Positions 11,123-22,422 of a stretch of 64,000 nucleotides of DNA are shown here, one piece after another; within the stretch, counting starts at the first letter, position 1, and every line of letters starts with the position of its first letter. Origin of the DNA: Scilla litardierei (taxonomy: Eukaryota > Streptophyta > Magnoliopsida > Asparagales > Asparagaceae); assembly GCA_030789695.1 (NCBI GenBank), contig CM061141.1, positions 275,845,871 through 275,909,870 of the forward strand, in the 5' to 3' direction. The notes below the pieces were generated by a model that saw only the letters and a list, made by a program, of their open reading frames with translations, had not been told where the DNA came from and made no database searches. Made by a program: the position numbers and the translations under genes.

Positions 11123-12129
11123 TGCCTCTTACTCGTCCTCGAGGAAGATGAGTAAAAAGGCGAACCCGGTGGACAAAAAGAAAGAGAGAAAACGAAGAGG
11201 GAGGTGCTAGATCATCCTCTCAGGACATGGAGTTGATCACTCAAATAGCGTGATAAATTAATCATGCTAAAGATTTTACCTCGATATCATATCATGTATG
11301 GGTGCATTCGATAAAGAAACCAAGAACGTCAAAACGATCTGAAATATGAAATCATTCTAGAATTAGCATCGTCTAAGGCATTTAAAATGATATACATAAT
11401 CATAGATTGCACACTTTTCAATTGATCGCCTTCTGATTGGAGTATAAGAGGTATCACACATTATAAAAGCAATAATAATAGAAAGAGATGGTATTCATGA
11501 AGTGCTTGCCAAATCTTCAATTCATAGACTTCGTTATACTCTAAGTTATGTCCCTAAGTAACGAAAATTACCTAGACTTAGGTCGTCATGCACATATAAG
11601 TGGTCATTCTCTCACACGTCATTGGATCCCCTCCCCCAAGCTTATACATAAGCGTGGTGGCATCAAATAGAATAATAGGGCTTTTTCCCATTTTTTGAAG
11701 CTCCAAAGGAATAAAGGGAAATAAAGAATGAAAGAAGGAAGGATTGTGTATATACAAATCTACTTCTTTTTGTTTTTCTTTTCTCTTTTTCTCTTCTTTT
11801 TTCCTTTGTGTGTGTGTGTGTGTTTTTTAATATACACAATAACAATCCCACATCAAAGATGGAAAGATATGCATGAATTTTTTTCTTTTGATTTTGGGAT
11901 AATGGCGATTGGACTTTTTAGTATGGGGAAGATGCCAATATAAGATTCACTAAGGGGAGATTCACCAATGGTTATAAGTATAGAGATGATGTCAAGATAT
12001 GTGGGGAAAGAAAAATATGTAACTCTCAGTTCACTCTTTTGTATGTGCATAATGACTTTCAGCAGGGTAATGTAATCTACTCAGGTTGATTTCAGAAAGT
12101 AAAATAATCTAATCATATCAAAAAGACAT
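11123..12129 (-). other. Element C: 3' non-coding region
   Basis: No conserved frame. Holds a near-palindrome CTCGTCCTCGAGGAAGATGA at 11131-11150 (also in F near 61688), a second CTCCCCCAAGCT motif at 11631-11642, a pyrimidine tract on the plus strand at 11760-11830 and (GT)n at about 11806-11823. Hydrophobic open frames here come from the pyrimidine tract. Confidence 0.6.
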
Positions 12130-12134
12130 ACATC
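12130..12134. repeat. Target site duplication of element D, left copy
   Basis: ACATC before the LTR start TGACGTTCG; ACATT at 16894-16898 after the other end (4 of 5 match). Confidence 0.7.
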
Positions 12135-14223
12135 TGACGTTCGTTTATATTTTATATATTCACGCACGTCTTCTTCGTGATTTCCCGTTGTTTTCCGCTG
12201 TTTCATATCCGTTCTTTCGTGTTTTTTATATCTTTTCACTTTTCCCGTGTTTTTGTGTAAATGCAGGAGTTTCTAGTGTTGGGGATATACAAATCTGATA
12301 TCATGAGTCTCCGAAGCAACGGGAGGTGTCACGCGCATCCCGAGGGCTAAACGTCAAAGATTGCTATATTTCAGCCCTCAACCGATCGGGTGGACAGAGC
12401 CACCCGATCGGTTGATGCACGCATATCCGACCCGGACAGGAGCTAAAGAGAAGATCAGCTCACCTGATCGGTTCAGTGATCGGGTGAGATCGACAGAGCT
12501 CTTTGTCGTTTTGAGCTTAATTCAAACCGATCGGGTGATATCTCACCTGATCAGTTCATCAGAAGCTGAAGACCAACAATTCACGACCCGGTCACGCCAC
12601 CCGCTTGCCTCAGCACCCTGTTGAAGCTTCTGAAGCCCGACTACCAAAGCCACCCAATCGGTTGACTTCTCAACCGATCGGGTCATCTCCCCGGGTCATT
12701 TTGGGGAAGAACTCCCCCGACCGGTTGACATTTCAACAGATCGGGTGGCATTTTCTTCCTCTTTTGCACACTGCCGCTCATTCATTGAAGATCTTCTATC
12801 ATTACAGAGGGATTTTGGGTGATCTCTTATTTTTCTAGTGTCGGCATCGTCGTTAGCTTTCCAACGATAGGTCACATGCCCAAATCCTATTTTTCTACAT
12901 TTTTCTGGAATTTTCTGAGCGCATGTGTGTGCTGAAATTGAGTGCTGTCTAGATTTTCATTTCACCCGAACGGTTGGTGTCTGGGTGGCCGTCCGGGTGA
13001 GCCAAATTTCAGCTGTTTAGTCTCTGTTTTTTTCCACCCGATCGGGTGAACTTCCACCCGATCGGGTGAACTTCCACCCGATCGGGTGGGCCTGTTTTGA
13101 CAGTTTTGCTGGGTTTTTGGGCCCGAAAAGTGAGGGCTTTAAGGGTGCTTATAAATAGAAGTTGGTGCACGACTTGAGGAGGATTCTTCCCCATTTTTTC
13201 AGCAGTTTTTCTCCCCTTTCTTGGGAGCTTTAGGTTAGGTTAGATTAGGTTTTCTCTTCCAATAATTCTTGTAATGGATTGAAGATTCTATGGCAAGATA
13301 AGTATTTTCTTCTCTCATTTTCCATTACTTTGTGTTATTTTCATTTTGCTCGATGGTGAATGTGTGTTTGTCACTTTTATTGCTTTCTATTATGTTCTTC
13401 ACCATTGAGTAGTGTTTGATGAACCCTAATACGGGTTAGGGTAGGATTGATGCTTGGAAATTTACATTTGACTTGATTGCATGGTATGTGTTCGATGTAA
13501 TGTGTCAATGGGAATTTCTAGCAATCTGAGTCCAATTCGTACGGCAACACACTAGATGTGTTGGGGATTGGGGTCCGGTGCCTTGTCCAGTCAAGATCCG
13601 CTTTGATGTATTGCTAGAAATCACATTCGACCTATTTGGCCATTAGGGTTACACGGGGGCGTTTCATTGTATTTGGCGGGAGAAAGACCGCCTCTGACCG
13701 TCGGGCCAAGGGAGAATAAACTTGGTGGTTGACTCCCTAGCCACAGCTCACACCCCTAGCTTAGACATCGAGTCCTTGTGCGTGGGAACGGCTTGGATGA
13801 AATGTTGGGAGTTATCATTGTGGCTTTAATGCTCTCGGTTGCGGAAGGTGTTAATGGACATGGGAATGCCCATCGTCTGAAACCGGGTAGACCTAGCGTA
13901 CTGGTCATCGACCGGAATATCGGGCCCATGGACGCTAGGTACCAACTTTAGGGGCAATGTCTCACACTGGGTCAAGTCAAATTCCAAGTGTCATGAGAGC
14001 TCTAGCCCGTGTTAGCGGGGATTCATTTCTTATCTTTTTTATTTCTTTCTTTTATTTCTACACTTCCACCCATATTATCCACGTAGCTAGCACACAACCT
14101 AGGCGAGGCTAGTAGCCATTCAATCCATCCACCTCCCTGAGTTCGATAAACCCGCACCCTACACTAACCATGCACTTGCGGTAAAACTACACCGCGCCCA
14201 AACCGTAAACGGGGCGCCGGTCA
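12135..14223 (+). mobile_element. Element D: 5' LTR (2089 bp)
   Basis: Starts TGACGTTCGTTTATATTTTA and ends GGGGCGCCGGTCA. The left half carries an array of palindromes around ACCCGATCGGGT (12379-13088). The right part contains CCCTAATACGGGTTAGGG (near 13424), a plausible TATA-type TATAAATA at 13150-13157, and the conserved tail motif TGCACTTGCGGTAAAA at 14171-14186. Confidence 0.85.
12379..13088. repeat. Palindrome array, family 2 (ACCCGATCGGGT) in D LTR
   Basis: Copies at 12379, 12400, 12461, 12474, 12524, 12544, 12651, 12671, 12713, 12734, 12963, 12984, and three exact 20-bp tandem units at 13034, 13054 and 13074. Half-sites are ACCC or AACC, with core CGATCG and variants. Confidence 0.85.
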
Positions 14224-14229
14224 AGTTTT

Positions 14230-14247
14230 TGGCGCCATTGCTGGGGA
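14230..14247 (+). other. Element D: primer binding site (tRNA-Asp type)
   Basis: TGGCGCCATTGCTGGGGA, two mismatches from the tRNA-Asp complement seen intact in element C. It lies 6 nt after the LTR end. Confidence 0.85.
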
Positions 14248-14429
14248 GGCGTTCGGTTTGATATTAGCTTAGCTTGGGTTCTTAGACTACGCATAAAAAA
14301 TACAATAACCAAGAAATTTTTCCCCCACCATTATATTATCCTTTTGTTATTCTCTTGTACTATTTACTCTCCTCTCTAGTTTTATTATTTTTGTTGTCCC
14401 CAGGTATCTTTGATATTGCCATATGGAGA

Positions 14430-15730
14430 TCAGATTTCGATGCTCAGATGGGAGGCTACGATCCTTATTCATTTCTGGTTTGTGAGACTTGTGGGATGGC
14501 GGGGCACGTGTATTATGATTGCCCATTTACGCTTGAGAGCCTCCCCCTACACCAAGGCCAAACATTTTCCCACAACCTTATCCCAAACACCTCCCATTCA
14601 TTTCCTCAACCTTTATCTCTCCACAAACACAAGAAGAATCAAGCCTCGTGTCTCTCCTTGAAAGTGCCATTTTTAACCAAGGCCAAATATTACAAAACTT
14701 GATGGTACCAATCACCGAGCCTACACCAAGGAGAGGGGATGAAGGAGAGGATATATCCACTTCCATGGTTGAGACCACCATGCCATCGACCACCATAGAC
14801 ACATCTCATGTCGATACCCCATTTTTCCAACACCACCACTTGGATGACAAAGCATTTTCTGATGATGATAGTGAGGATGTGGTGACTTCTCTAGGATCTG
14901 TGGGAGGGACTTCTCATCTTGGTTTGGATATCCCACATGAGTCCTACGAGTGCACCGAGGAGACTACATAGCTTATGCATACAGGCGAGGAGGATGTGCG
15001 TGAGGACGAGTACACCACGACCACATACGAAGGGTCCGCTCCACATCCACCTCCACAGCCATCTCTGTCGCAGCTTATTCATTGGTTTGTGGTCAACCAC
15101 GAGGATGTCATTCAGGACATCGGGCAGATGGTGTAGTATGAGCATATCGTCGAGGAGGATGTGCATGAGGGTTTGGATATGATGGTCCACTTCATGGAGC
15201 CCGAGTCACATCTACCTTTACCGTTACTCTTCACTTCTTCTGCGGCTGAGCATCTACTTGAGCATATTGCCCCTATTCAGGGAGATTTTCATACTCACTC
15301 TCACTCCACTTTTGAGTCTCGCTTTTCACTTCCTATTTCTTTAGACTCATATATATTTGACACACCATATCTCTTGTAGTACACAGTATCTACTTCCCTT
15401 GAGGTATGCTGCGGTGTGTCACCACCTGGAGAGCCACTTCTCATGGAGAGCGAGGATTTGGTCATCACTAGTACAGAGGATAGCGACCCATTCTCAGAGA
15501 GTATTCGTCACCCGTTTATTATTTTCTCATCTTATGTTGACGATTATCTCTGGGATACATTTATTTTGGGAAATAATTTATTGTCATGGACTAATGCACC
15601 TCGTCCTTTGCAGGTCACAGGTGGACACCTACTAAGGATGCTTGGAGGTGCATTGCTTGGGTCCATTGGCACTCGTGGTACAACGCATCTGGCAGAGCCA
15701 CAGAAGCGCATCCAAATTTCAGCTGTTTAG
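14430..15730 (+). pseudogene. Element D: gag-like remnant with zinc knuckle
   Basis: A frame from about 14430 carries CETCGMAGHVYYDC (14493-14534), a full CX2CX3GHX4C nucleocapsid zinc knuckle, and runs to about 14700. A second frame (14648-15730) is open for about 360 codons except for three stops, all TAG, at 14969, 15134 and 15377. Its product is acidic, rich in His, Ser and Thr, with many Glu-Asp pairs; I do not recognise a domain. The knuckle suggests the C-terminal end of a gag; the downstream frame may be element-specific filler. A frameshift separates the two. Confidence 0.55.
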
Positions 15731-16893
15731 TCTCTGTTTATTTCCACCCGATTGGGTGGGCCTGTTTTGACAGTTTTGCTGGGTTTTTGGACCCGAAAAG
15801 TGAGGGCTTTGAGGGGGCTTATAAATAGAAGTTGGGGCACGACTTGAGGAGGATTCTTCCCCATTTTTTCATCAGTTTTTCTCCCATTTCTTGGGAGCTT
15901 TAGGTTAGGTTAGATTAGGTTTTCTCTTCCAATAATTCTTGTAATGGATTGAATATTCTATGGCAATATAAGTATTTTCTTCTCTCATTTTCCATTACTT
16001 TGTGTTATTTTCATTTTGCTCGATGGTGAATGTGTGTTTATCACTTTTATTGATTTCTATTATGTTCTTCACCATTGAGTAGTGTTTGATGAACCCTAAT
16101 ACGGGTTAGGGTAGGATTGATGCTTGGAAATTTACATTTGACTTGATTGCATGGTATGTGTTCGATGGAATGAGTTCGATGGAATTTCTAGCAATCTGAG
16201 TCCAATTCGTATGACAACACACTAGATGTGTTGGGGATTGGGGTCTGGTGTCTTATCCAGTCAAGATCCGCTTTGATGTATTACTAGAAATCACATTCGA
16301 CCTATTTGGCCATTAGGGTTACGCGGGGGCGTTTCATTGTCATTGGAAGGAAAAAGACCTCCTCTGACCATCGGGCCAAGGGAGAATAAACTTGGCGGTT
16401 GACTCCATAGCCACAGCTCACGCCCCTAGCATAGACATCGAGTCCTCACGCGTGGGAACGGCTTGGACGAAATGTTGGGAGTTATCATTGTGGCCTTAAT
16501 GCTCCCGGTTGCGGAAGGTGTTAATGGACATGGGAATGCCCAACGTCCGAAACCGGGTAGACCTAGCATACTGGGCATCGACCAGAATATCGGGCCCATG
16601 GACGCTAGGTACCACCTTTAGGGGAAATGTCTCACCCTGGGTCAAGTCAAATGCCAAGTGTCATGAGAGCTCTAGCCCGTGTTAGCGGGGATTCATTTCT
16701 TGTCTTTTTTATTTCTTTCTTTTATTTCTACACTTCCACCCATATTATCCGCGTAGCTAGCACACAACCTAGGCGAGGCTAGTAGCCATTCAAGCCATCC
16801 ACCTCCCTGAGTTCGATAAACCCGCACCCTACACTAACCGTGCATTTGCGGTAAAACGACACCGCGCCCAAACCGTAAACGGGGCGCCGGTCA
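15712..16893 (+). mobile_element. Element D: 3' LTR, left-truncated
   Basis: Matches 13002-14223 of the 5' LTR but begins abruptly after interior sequence, so about 870 bp of U3 is missing. It has one copy of the 20-bp palindrome unit (15743) where the 5' LTR has three, which explains the 40-bp length difference. Confidence 0.85.
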
Positions 16894-16898
16894 ACATT

Positions 16899-17713
16899 CA
16901 ATCAACCTAAAAGTTGAGCATACAATTTCATGCAAATATAGTGATAGTAGATAATAAAACAGTACTTCAAGATTAGGCAATCAATGCGTGAAGCTTGGTG
17001 TGTTTTCTATGAAAAGTATACGATATAAATTTTTAGACTCAGCTAATGCTAGAATTTCATTCACAATCATATAATAGAGATGGAGGTTCCTATTCTCAAG
17101 TTAATAGCGATGTATAGCATATGATATCTGAAATAAAAACAAAGGCATGTTAAGGGAATACACATATAAGAATGAGCTAACTCCAAGTCATTGTCATCAT
17201 GGAGGATTAATTTCTAGCAAAAAGGATAAAAGAAATAAAGATAAAGGGAAAATAAGAACTGACTATACAAATGCAACACATGCAGAAAGTAAGAAAACGT
17301 GATGCATGAGAAAAAAATGAAAAAGTGGGTGAAAATAAGTGGAAAATAAAGAAAGACAGAAAAAATAAAGATAAAAAAATTAAGAAAATAAAAAGTGCGT
17401 GAGTGCACTCACTCTCCCAAGCTAAACTGCACAGTGTCCTCAATGTGCTAAGTGTGGCATAATGACATATATAATAGGGGTGGATGGGTGCGGATGCATG
17501 CATGATAAAAAGGAAAAATAAAAGAAAATGGAATGGATATGCATATGATAAGTGCAACATGCAAATGATGGATGTGGTGGGCATGCAGATCATGGGAGCA
17601 AAATAGTAATGCCCAGAAATACCATCTCTCCCCCAAACGGATATAAACATAGCCCTCACAAAAGTGATCAAAATATATGGGCGAGAATGGGTGCAAAATT
17701 CGAAGCAAAAGTA
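16899..17713 (-). other. Element C: non-coding part between ORF-1 and nested D
   Basis: Purine-rich on the plus strand (GAAAATAAAG words) and therefore rich in Phe, Leu and Ser codons on the minus strand, giving a 154-codon hydrophobic frame at 17207-17671 that I do not accept as a gene. CTCTCCCAAGCT at 17412-17423 is another polypurine-like motif of the Athila 3' region. Confidence 0.55.
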
Positions 17714-19754
17714 TCAACCAAAACATCGGTAAAAAATATCAGAGGCATCAAGTGTGTGCCTAAGCTGTTGGTGGGGCGTCAGCGCCTCCCTGTGGTGGGG
17801 GGAAGGTGGTGGCGGAGGTGGTGGCTGCTGAGGAATGGGACGGGGTGCTGGTGGTGGGGGCTGTGGCAGGCGTGCAAGGATCTGGTTCAGCGTGACCCGA
17901 ATACCAGGCAGAAGGGCGACGCGTGCCTGCATAGAGCTAACGGTGGCGACGAGAGACCGAAAATCTGTCCTGAGCCCACTCACTGCCCCTCGACAGCACA
18001 GAGATGTTGAACAAGGGTGTCTGGATCGGGGGCAGAGGGTTGCACAGGATGAGGTCGGGGATGACCCACATGGCCACCGTAGACGAGTGGGGCCACTAGT
18101 GAGTGTGGGTGAGAGGCGTTGCTCGCTAAAAGATGCTTAGCCTATGTGGGAGGCTGATAGACAGGAATTCTACCAGTAGTGTGAGCAGCAACAGAAGAGA
18201 ATGAGACAGGCAGAGAGGTCGTAGACACAGAAGTGGGGACAGACTTCACGACACTCTCGATGAAAACAGCGGAAGCAGAGAAATAAAGGTCGATGATTGG
18301 AGAGGTCATCAAATCAACATAAAATGACTCCCTATGGGTCGAGAAATCCGATGAGGACATGGTCTCAGCCCTCGAAACTAGGAAGGCTCGCCTCTCTCAA
18401 GTGCAGTGGGGGTGGCGCTCTCAGTGCTAAAGGAAGAAATGGGATCAACACTCAACGACACAGATGTGGTGATGGTGGTGGAGGTGACAGACACATCAAA
18501 AGTGCTCTCGACACTGGCAGAAGTATGGACAGAAGTGTCAGGACGGGAATCAGATCAGGTGCAGGCTGTGGGATAGGGATCTCTGGCGCAAGAGGGCCGA
18601 GAAGGGGGTCCTGCTGGGCATCCTTGGGCTCGAGTACATATGAAGCTGGGACGAGGAGGTGCATATCTGGTCTCCACTCCCTACTATCGGGTCCAATGTG
18701 GGTCCGAGCAGGACTCGGAAGCACCATATAGTCGACTGAATGAGGACCCTGAAGCCAGACCCAGTGGTCCTGACCATGAGGACACATCATCTTCATACAT
18801 GCCATAACATCTATAGAACAGGAAGTGGGGCCCGTAGGTCGAAGCAAGCCAGCATGGAGCTCAACCCCGCATAAAGGGTCAGCAAGGTCATCAGACCGCC
18901 ACAATAAATCACCGTCCTGGTAGTGACAGAGGAAATGATGCGATCGAGATACCAGCTGGCAATATCAATCTGAATGGCGGGGACTAAGATGTCAACGTCG
19001 CCCTCGAAGGCTCTCTCTCTCGTCATCGTGTAGAGCATATAGAGCTCAGGCGTAGACATTGTCCTAGGCTCAGACCTCGCAAGAATGGTGGTCACCATAA
19101 GGCACTGAACGATACGGAGGCAAGAGTGGACGATAGAGGAGGCCTTGGCCCGACTAGGGTCAAATGCAAGTGGTGATCCCGTGACCAGGGTCCAAAATGC
19201 ATGTGCATCAAAGGAGGGGTGTGGTGCACGGGACCAAAAGCGAGATCGGGGTCGGGGACAGGGGGGCAGTGGAAATAGGCTCGGAGCATATCGAGAGTGA
19301 TCTCGCACTCATGGTCCATCAGTCGAAAAGTGCACCCCCTGGGAGTCCTACGAATAGAACTCAGGACCTTGAAGGTCGGGCGGATGCAAGTGTCTGCCGA
19401 CACCGAAAGAAAATCACGCCACCCCACGTTGTCGTACAACTGGAGTAGCCCTGGGAATACCCTTAGGAGCTCAATATCAGCTATGTGTACGAACCTAGAG
19501 GAGACTATCAAACGATGTGAAATTCTTTCAAATCTGGCACGGTGTGCGTCATCTCTGAAAGTGATTCCCATTGTGTCGAAAGCCCTGGCGGGCTGTGCTG
19601 GTGGGGGTGGAATGGGTGTAGTAGGAGGCGGAAGTGTGGGTGGTGGATCGCTAGGAGGTAGAGAGTCGGCTCTAGCAAAAGAAGGGCCGGGGTCGCTGGT
19701 CTTCTTCTGCTTGGCAGCGGGCTCCCGCGCACGGGACCTAGTGCGTGGGGGCAT
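17714..19754 (-). pseudogene. Element C: Athila ORF-1 (env-like position), frameshifted
   Basis: The most likely start is the Met at 19754 (MPPRTRSRAREPAAKQKK), a basic N-terminus followed by a Pro/Ser-rich stretch. Then comes the conserved Athila ORF-1 block: ITFRDDAHRARFERISHRLI, WRDFLSV, FKVLSSIRRTPRGCTFRL, and, after a frameshift near 19200, FDPSRAKASSIVHSCLRIV, PELYMLYTM and VIYCGGLMTLL. The C-terminal part (18452-18904, 18142-18360 and 17714-17983 in different frames) is Pro-rich. At least three frameshifts. In Athila elements this protein is encoded after pol; its function is unknown (Pfam ATHILA ORF-1 family). Pol is missing upstream. Confidence 0.8.
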
Positions 19755-20264
19755 CGTGATGCCGTGAGAAGTGCAAACTAACATGAAGTGTTAGGAAATA
19801 ATATGGAAAGAATATATCAAAACACGACGCGACTCCACGCTAGCAATTCGGGCAAAGAGGCGCCTCTCCTGAAGCTCTAAATCAGCGCTTGATCTCCCCC
19901 AAGCTATCCTGAAGCACAAGAACAATTATTAGCAATGAATATCAAAACATCAAGGGGTAGATCAAGCGAAATAGGCGTAACTATGGTTTAATTTGGATTC
20001 GCGGCGGATTTGGGCTAACGAAATGAGAAATAGGAGAGTAGAGGCGAATGGGCGTTGGCGGGCTGCCGATCGCTGGCTGGCGACAAGCTGCACGGCGGCG
20101 GAGTAGGCAGTGGCTCGGGCGGGGTCGCGCCACTCAGGCGCAACGATGGTGGCTCGGGCAATTGAAGGGGGAGCTCGGGCGAGTCGGGGGAAAATTGGGG
20201 AATTCGGGGAATTTAGGTCTGAGTGCCCGCGAGTTTGAATTAAATAGGATTAGGTCAGTTGGGT
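19755..20264 (-). other. Element C: spacer upstream of ORF-1
   Basis: No convincing gene. CTCCCCCAAGCT at 19894-19905 repeats the polypurine-like motif. From about 20040 the sequence becomes GC-rich and leads into the palindrome block. Confidence 0.5.
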
Positions 20265-20561
20265 CACTCGGTCGAGTGACGATGAACACTCGGTCGAGTG
20301 GCCACTGTTTTGGATATTTTCAAAAAAATCTCATTAAGTTCCGACTCAGTCGAGTAGACGAAGTCACTCGGCCGAATGGATAGGCCACTTAGAGCGTTTT
20401 AAGTGATAAATGTGTCTGAGTCTCTCGGTCGAGTGACAAAGTCATTCAGTCGAGTGGCATATAATTTTCAGAGAGGGATTTTCGAGACTTCTCTGTGGAG
20501 TACCCTACTCGGTCGAGTAGGGTCTTCACTCGGTCGAGTGAAAAAGCCACTCAGTCGAGTG
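20265..20561. repeat. Palindrome array, family 1 variant (CACTCGGTCGAGTG) inside C
   Basis: Nine copies at 20265, 20287, 20343, 20365, 20422, 20443, 20505, 20527 and 20548. The dominant core is CGGTCG, whereas the C LTRs favour CGGCCG and CGGGCG, so this is LTR-like sequence of a related but different family lying where pol should be. Confidence 0.8.
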
Positions 20562-20837
20562 GGCTGCTGTTTTCAGCTCCAGACTGCCTATTTTTGCGAC
20601 ACTTTCTGTTTTCTTTTCTCCCGTCAGTTTCTTCCTCCCTTTTACGTTTGAGCGCATCCCTAGAGTGCTCTCCATCGCCATGGCCATCCTCCATTCATAT
20701 AGTCTCCTATCATCTTTTGCTTGAAATGAAAACCGGAGCCTGTTGTCAGATTTTTCCTAGACTCTGGACTCTATACACTAAAAAATATCTAAAACAAAAA
20801 TGAAAGTAAAATTCAACTAAAAACTGAGATGGAATCG

Positions 20838-20868
20838 TCAGGTTGCCTTCCGACAAGCGCTCGTTTAA
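20838..20868 (-). other. Element C: conserved post-pol motif
   Basis: The minus strand reads AACGAGCGCTTGTCGGAAGG then CAACCTGACG. To my knowledge a 'GCGCTTGT.GG.AGGCAACC' string commonly follows pol in Athila/Tat elements. Its presence places the pol deletion between here and 21054. Confidence 0.45.
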
Positions 20869-21053
20869 GGTCTTGAGCTCGACCCCTTAAGATTCATGAT
20901 TAGTGCTCGATGTTCGACGCATGGGAGATGCGCATGTCAAACTTGCTGGGAAGGCTGCTTGGGCTCAGTTGTTTCTTTTTGTCGGCTTTACTCGGCTGCT
21001 CCTCATCAAAGGTGGTAGTGGTGGATGACTCCCCCAAGTTTGGGCTCTTGGCA

Positions 21054-22016
21054 TCATTCTTCTTTGACCGGCGATGAGAATTTATTCGTCGGTGGTGATT
21101 CTTTCACGTGCTTCACCATAGATGGCTTGCAGAGCTCTTTAATCCTAACGACATCAACGTCGTACTTCTCTTCATCTATAAGAGGATTCGGTGGGTCTCG
21201 CATCATTGTGCCGTCATTGGCAATTTGGCACTCTTCAAAGTCGTCATCGTGCATTGCTCCAATGGCAAATAGCATGGCGTCGTCTATGACCTCATCAAGG
21301 AGGTCCACGTAGTCCACTTCCTCTGGCCACGGCATATGTTTCATCATCTTCGGAATATGGATCTCAACTGCTAAATTGCCAACATTGAGGGACAAGGTTC
21401 CTTCCCTCACATCTACAATAACTCCAGCGGTGGCTAGGAAGGGGCGTCCAAGTATCAGTGACGTATCGCCCTCTTCTCTAATGTCCATCACCACGAAGTC
21501 GCATGGCAAGCAAAGTCCACCCAGTACTTGTAGTGGCACATTTTCCGCAATCCCTACTGGCCTAGTGATTCGCCCATCGGTGAGTTGTATATTAATGTCC
21601 GTGGCCTTGAGATCAGTCTCCATATTCGGTTTCTTGGACATCGTGAGGGTCATGAGGCTCACGCTTGCTCCCAAATCCACTAAAGCTTTTTATAGGGGGA
21701 CTTCTCCAAGCGTGCAAGGAATTCGAAAACTACCGGGATCTTTCAACTTGGTCGGCATCTTCTCCTTGTTGGTGAACCACTTACCTTACTCAGCAAGCAT
21801 GACCCTTTCCGTACGCTTCTTTCCCGCGATCAAATCCTTGAGGAACTTGACATAGGACGGGATTTCGACGATTGCATCTAAGAACGGGATGTTCAAGCTC
21901 ACTCCTCGCAAGTACTCCAGAAATTTAACGAGCCTCTTCTCAATTTTTGCTTTTGCCAACCATTGTGGAAATGGTACCGGTGGCACATAGGTTCGCTCCT
22001 TTCGTGGCTCATCCAC
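21054..22016 (-). pseudogene. Element C: gag-protease linker and retropepsin
   Basis: The minus frame begins with the conserved linker YVPPVPFPQWLAKAK, followed by LNIPFLDAIVEIPSYVKFLK. After two in-frame stops (after E at 21786 and before the K-A-L-V run near 21690) comes the aspartic protease active site V-D-L-G-A-S-V-S-L-M at about 21680-21655. The flap and second-half motif L-I-L-G-R-P-F-L-A-T-A follows at about 21450. The enzyme would cleave gag-pol inside particles. The frame ends at 21054 with no RT following. The linker and protease are in one frame; gag upstream is in another. Confidence 0.85.
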
Positions 22017-22422
22017 TTCAGATTTTTAATCATTATTCGCTTCCTTTGGGATCTCCTCCTCCTCATTGATTGTCTCCTTCTCAACTGAAATTTCCTCCCT
22101 CTGTTCCTTAGATTGAATCATGGTAGGAGTAGTGTACTTCCCGCCCCTAGTAGTTACCGCCACGACCGCACTGATGTAGCCGGTGTTGCTCTGTGGGTTT
22201 TGTTAAGGTTGAACCGGCAATTGTTGATTAGCCTTGTTGAGAAATGTGAGTTTCTCCGCCAATTGTGCCACGACGGTAATGAGGGATTCTTGTTGAGACG
22301 ACCATTTTGTGTTAGTCTTCTTTTGATCGGCCATGAATTCTTCAACCCTTACTTCGTGCTCCAACCTTGGTGGTGCTTGTGGGGGGTAGGGTGCCCTCTA
22401 TCCTTGATTATATCCCAGGGGT

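Larger units (their letters stand above)
12135..16893 (+). mobile_element. Element D: non-autonomous Athila-like element nested in C
   Basis: A 5' LTR at 12135-14223, tRNA-Asp-type primer site at 14230, a 1.5-kb interior with a remnant gag-like frame, and a 3' LTR truncated at its left (15712-16893). The LTR sequence is related to that of element F (60065-61664, opposite strand). No protease, RT, RNase H or integrase. The LTR truncation removed the 3' polypurine tract and U3. Confidence 0.85.

Noticed and set aside
13424..13441. CCCTAATACGGGTTAGGG as interstitial telomere repeat
   Set aside because: Only one unit each way, and it occurs at the same place in both D LTRs (again near 16095), so it is an LTR feature.
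14891..15190. Antisense frame opposite the D gag-like region
   Set aside because: Shadow of the longer sense frame; no motif.
19297..19767. 156-codon plus frame opposite ORF-1
   Set aside because: Antisense of a recognised Athila ORF-1 region.
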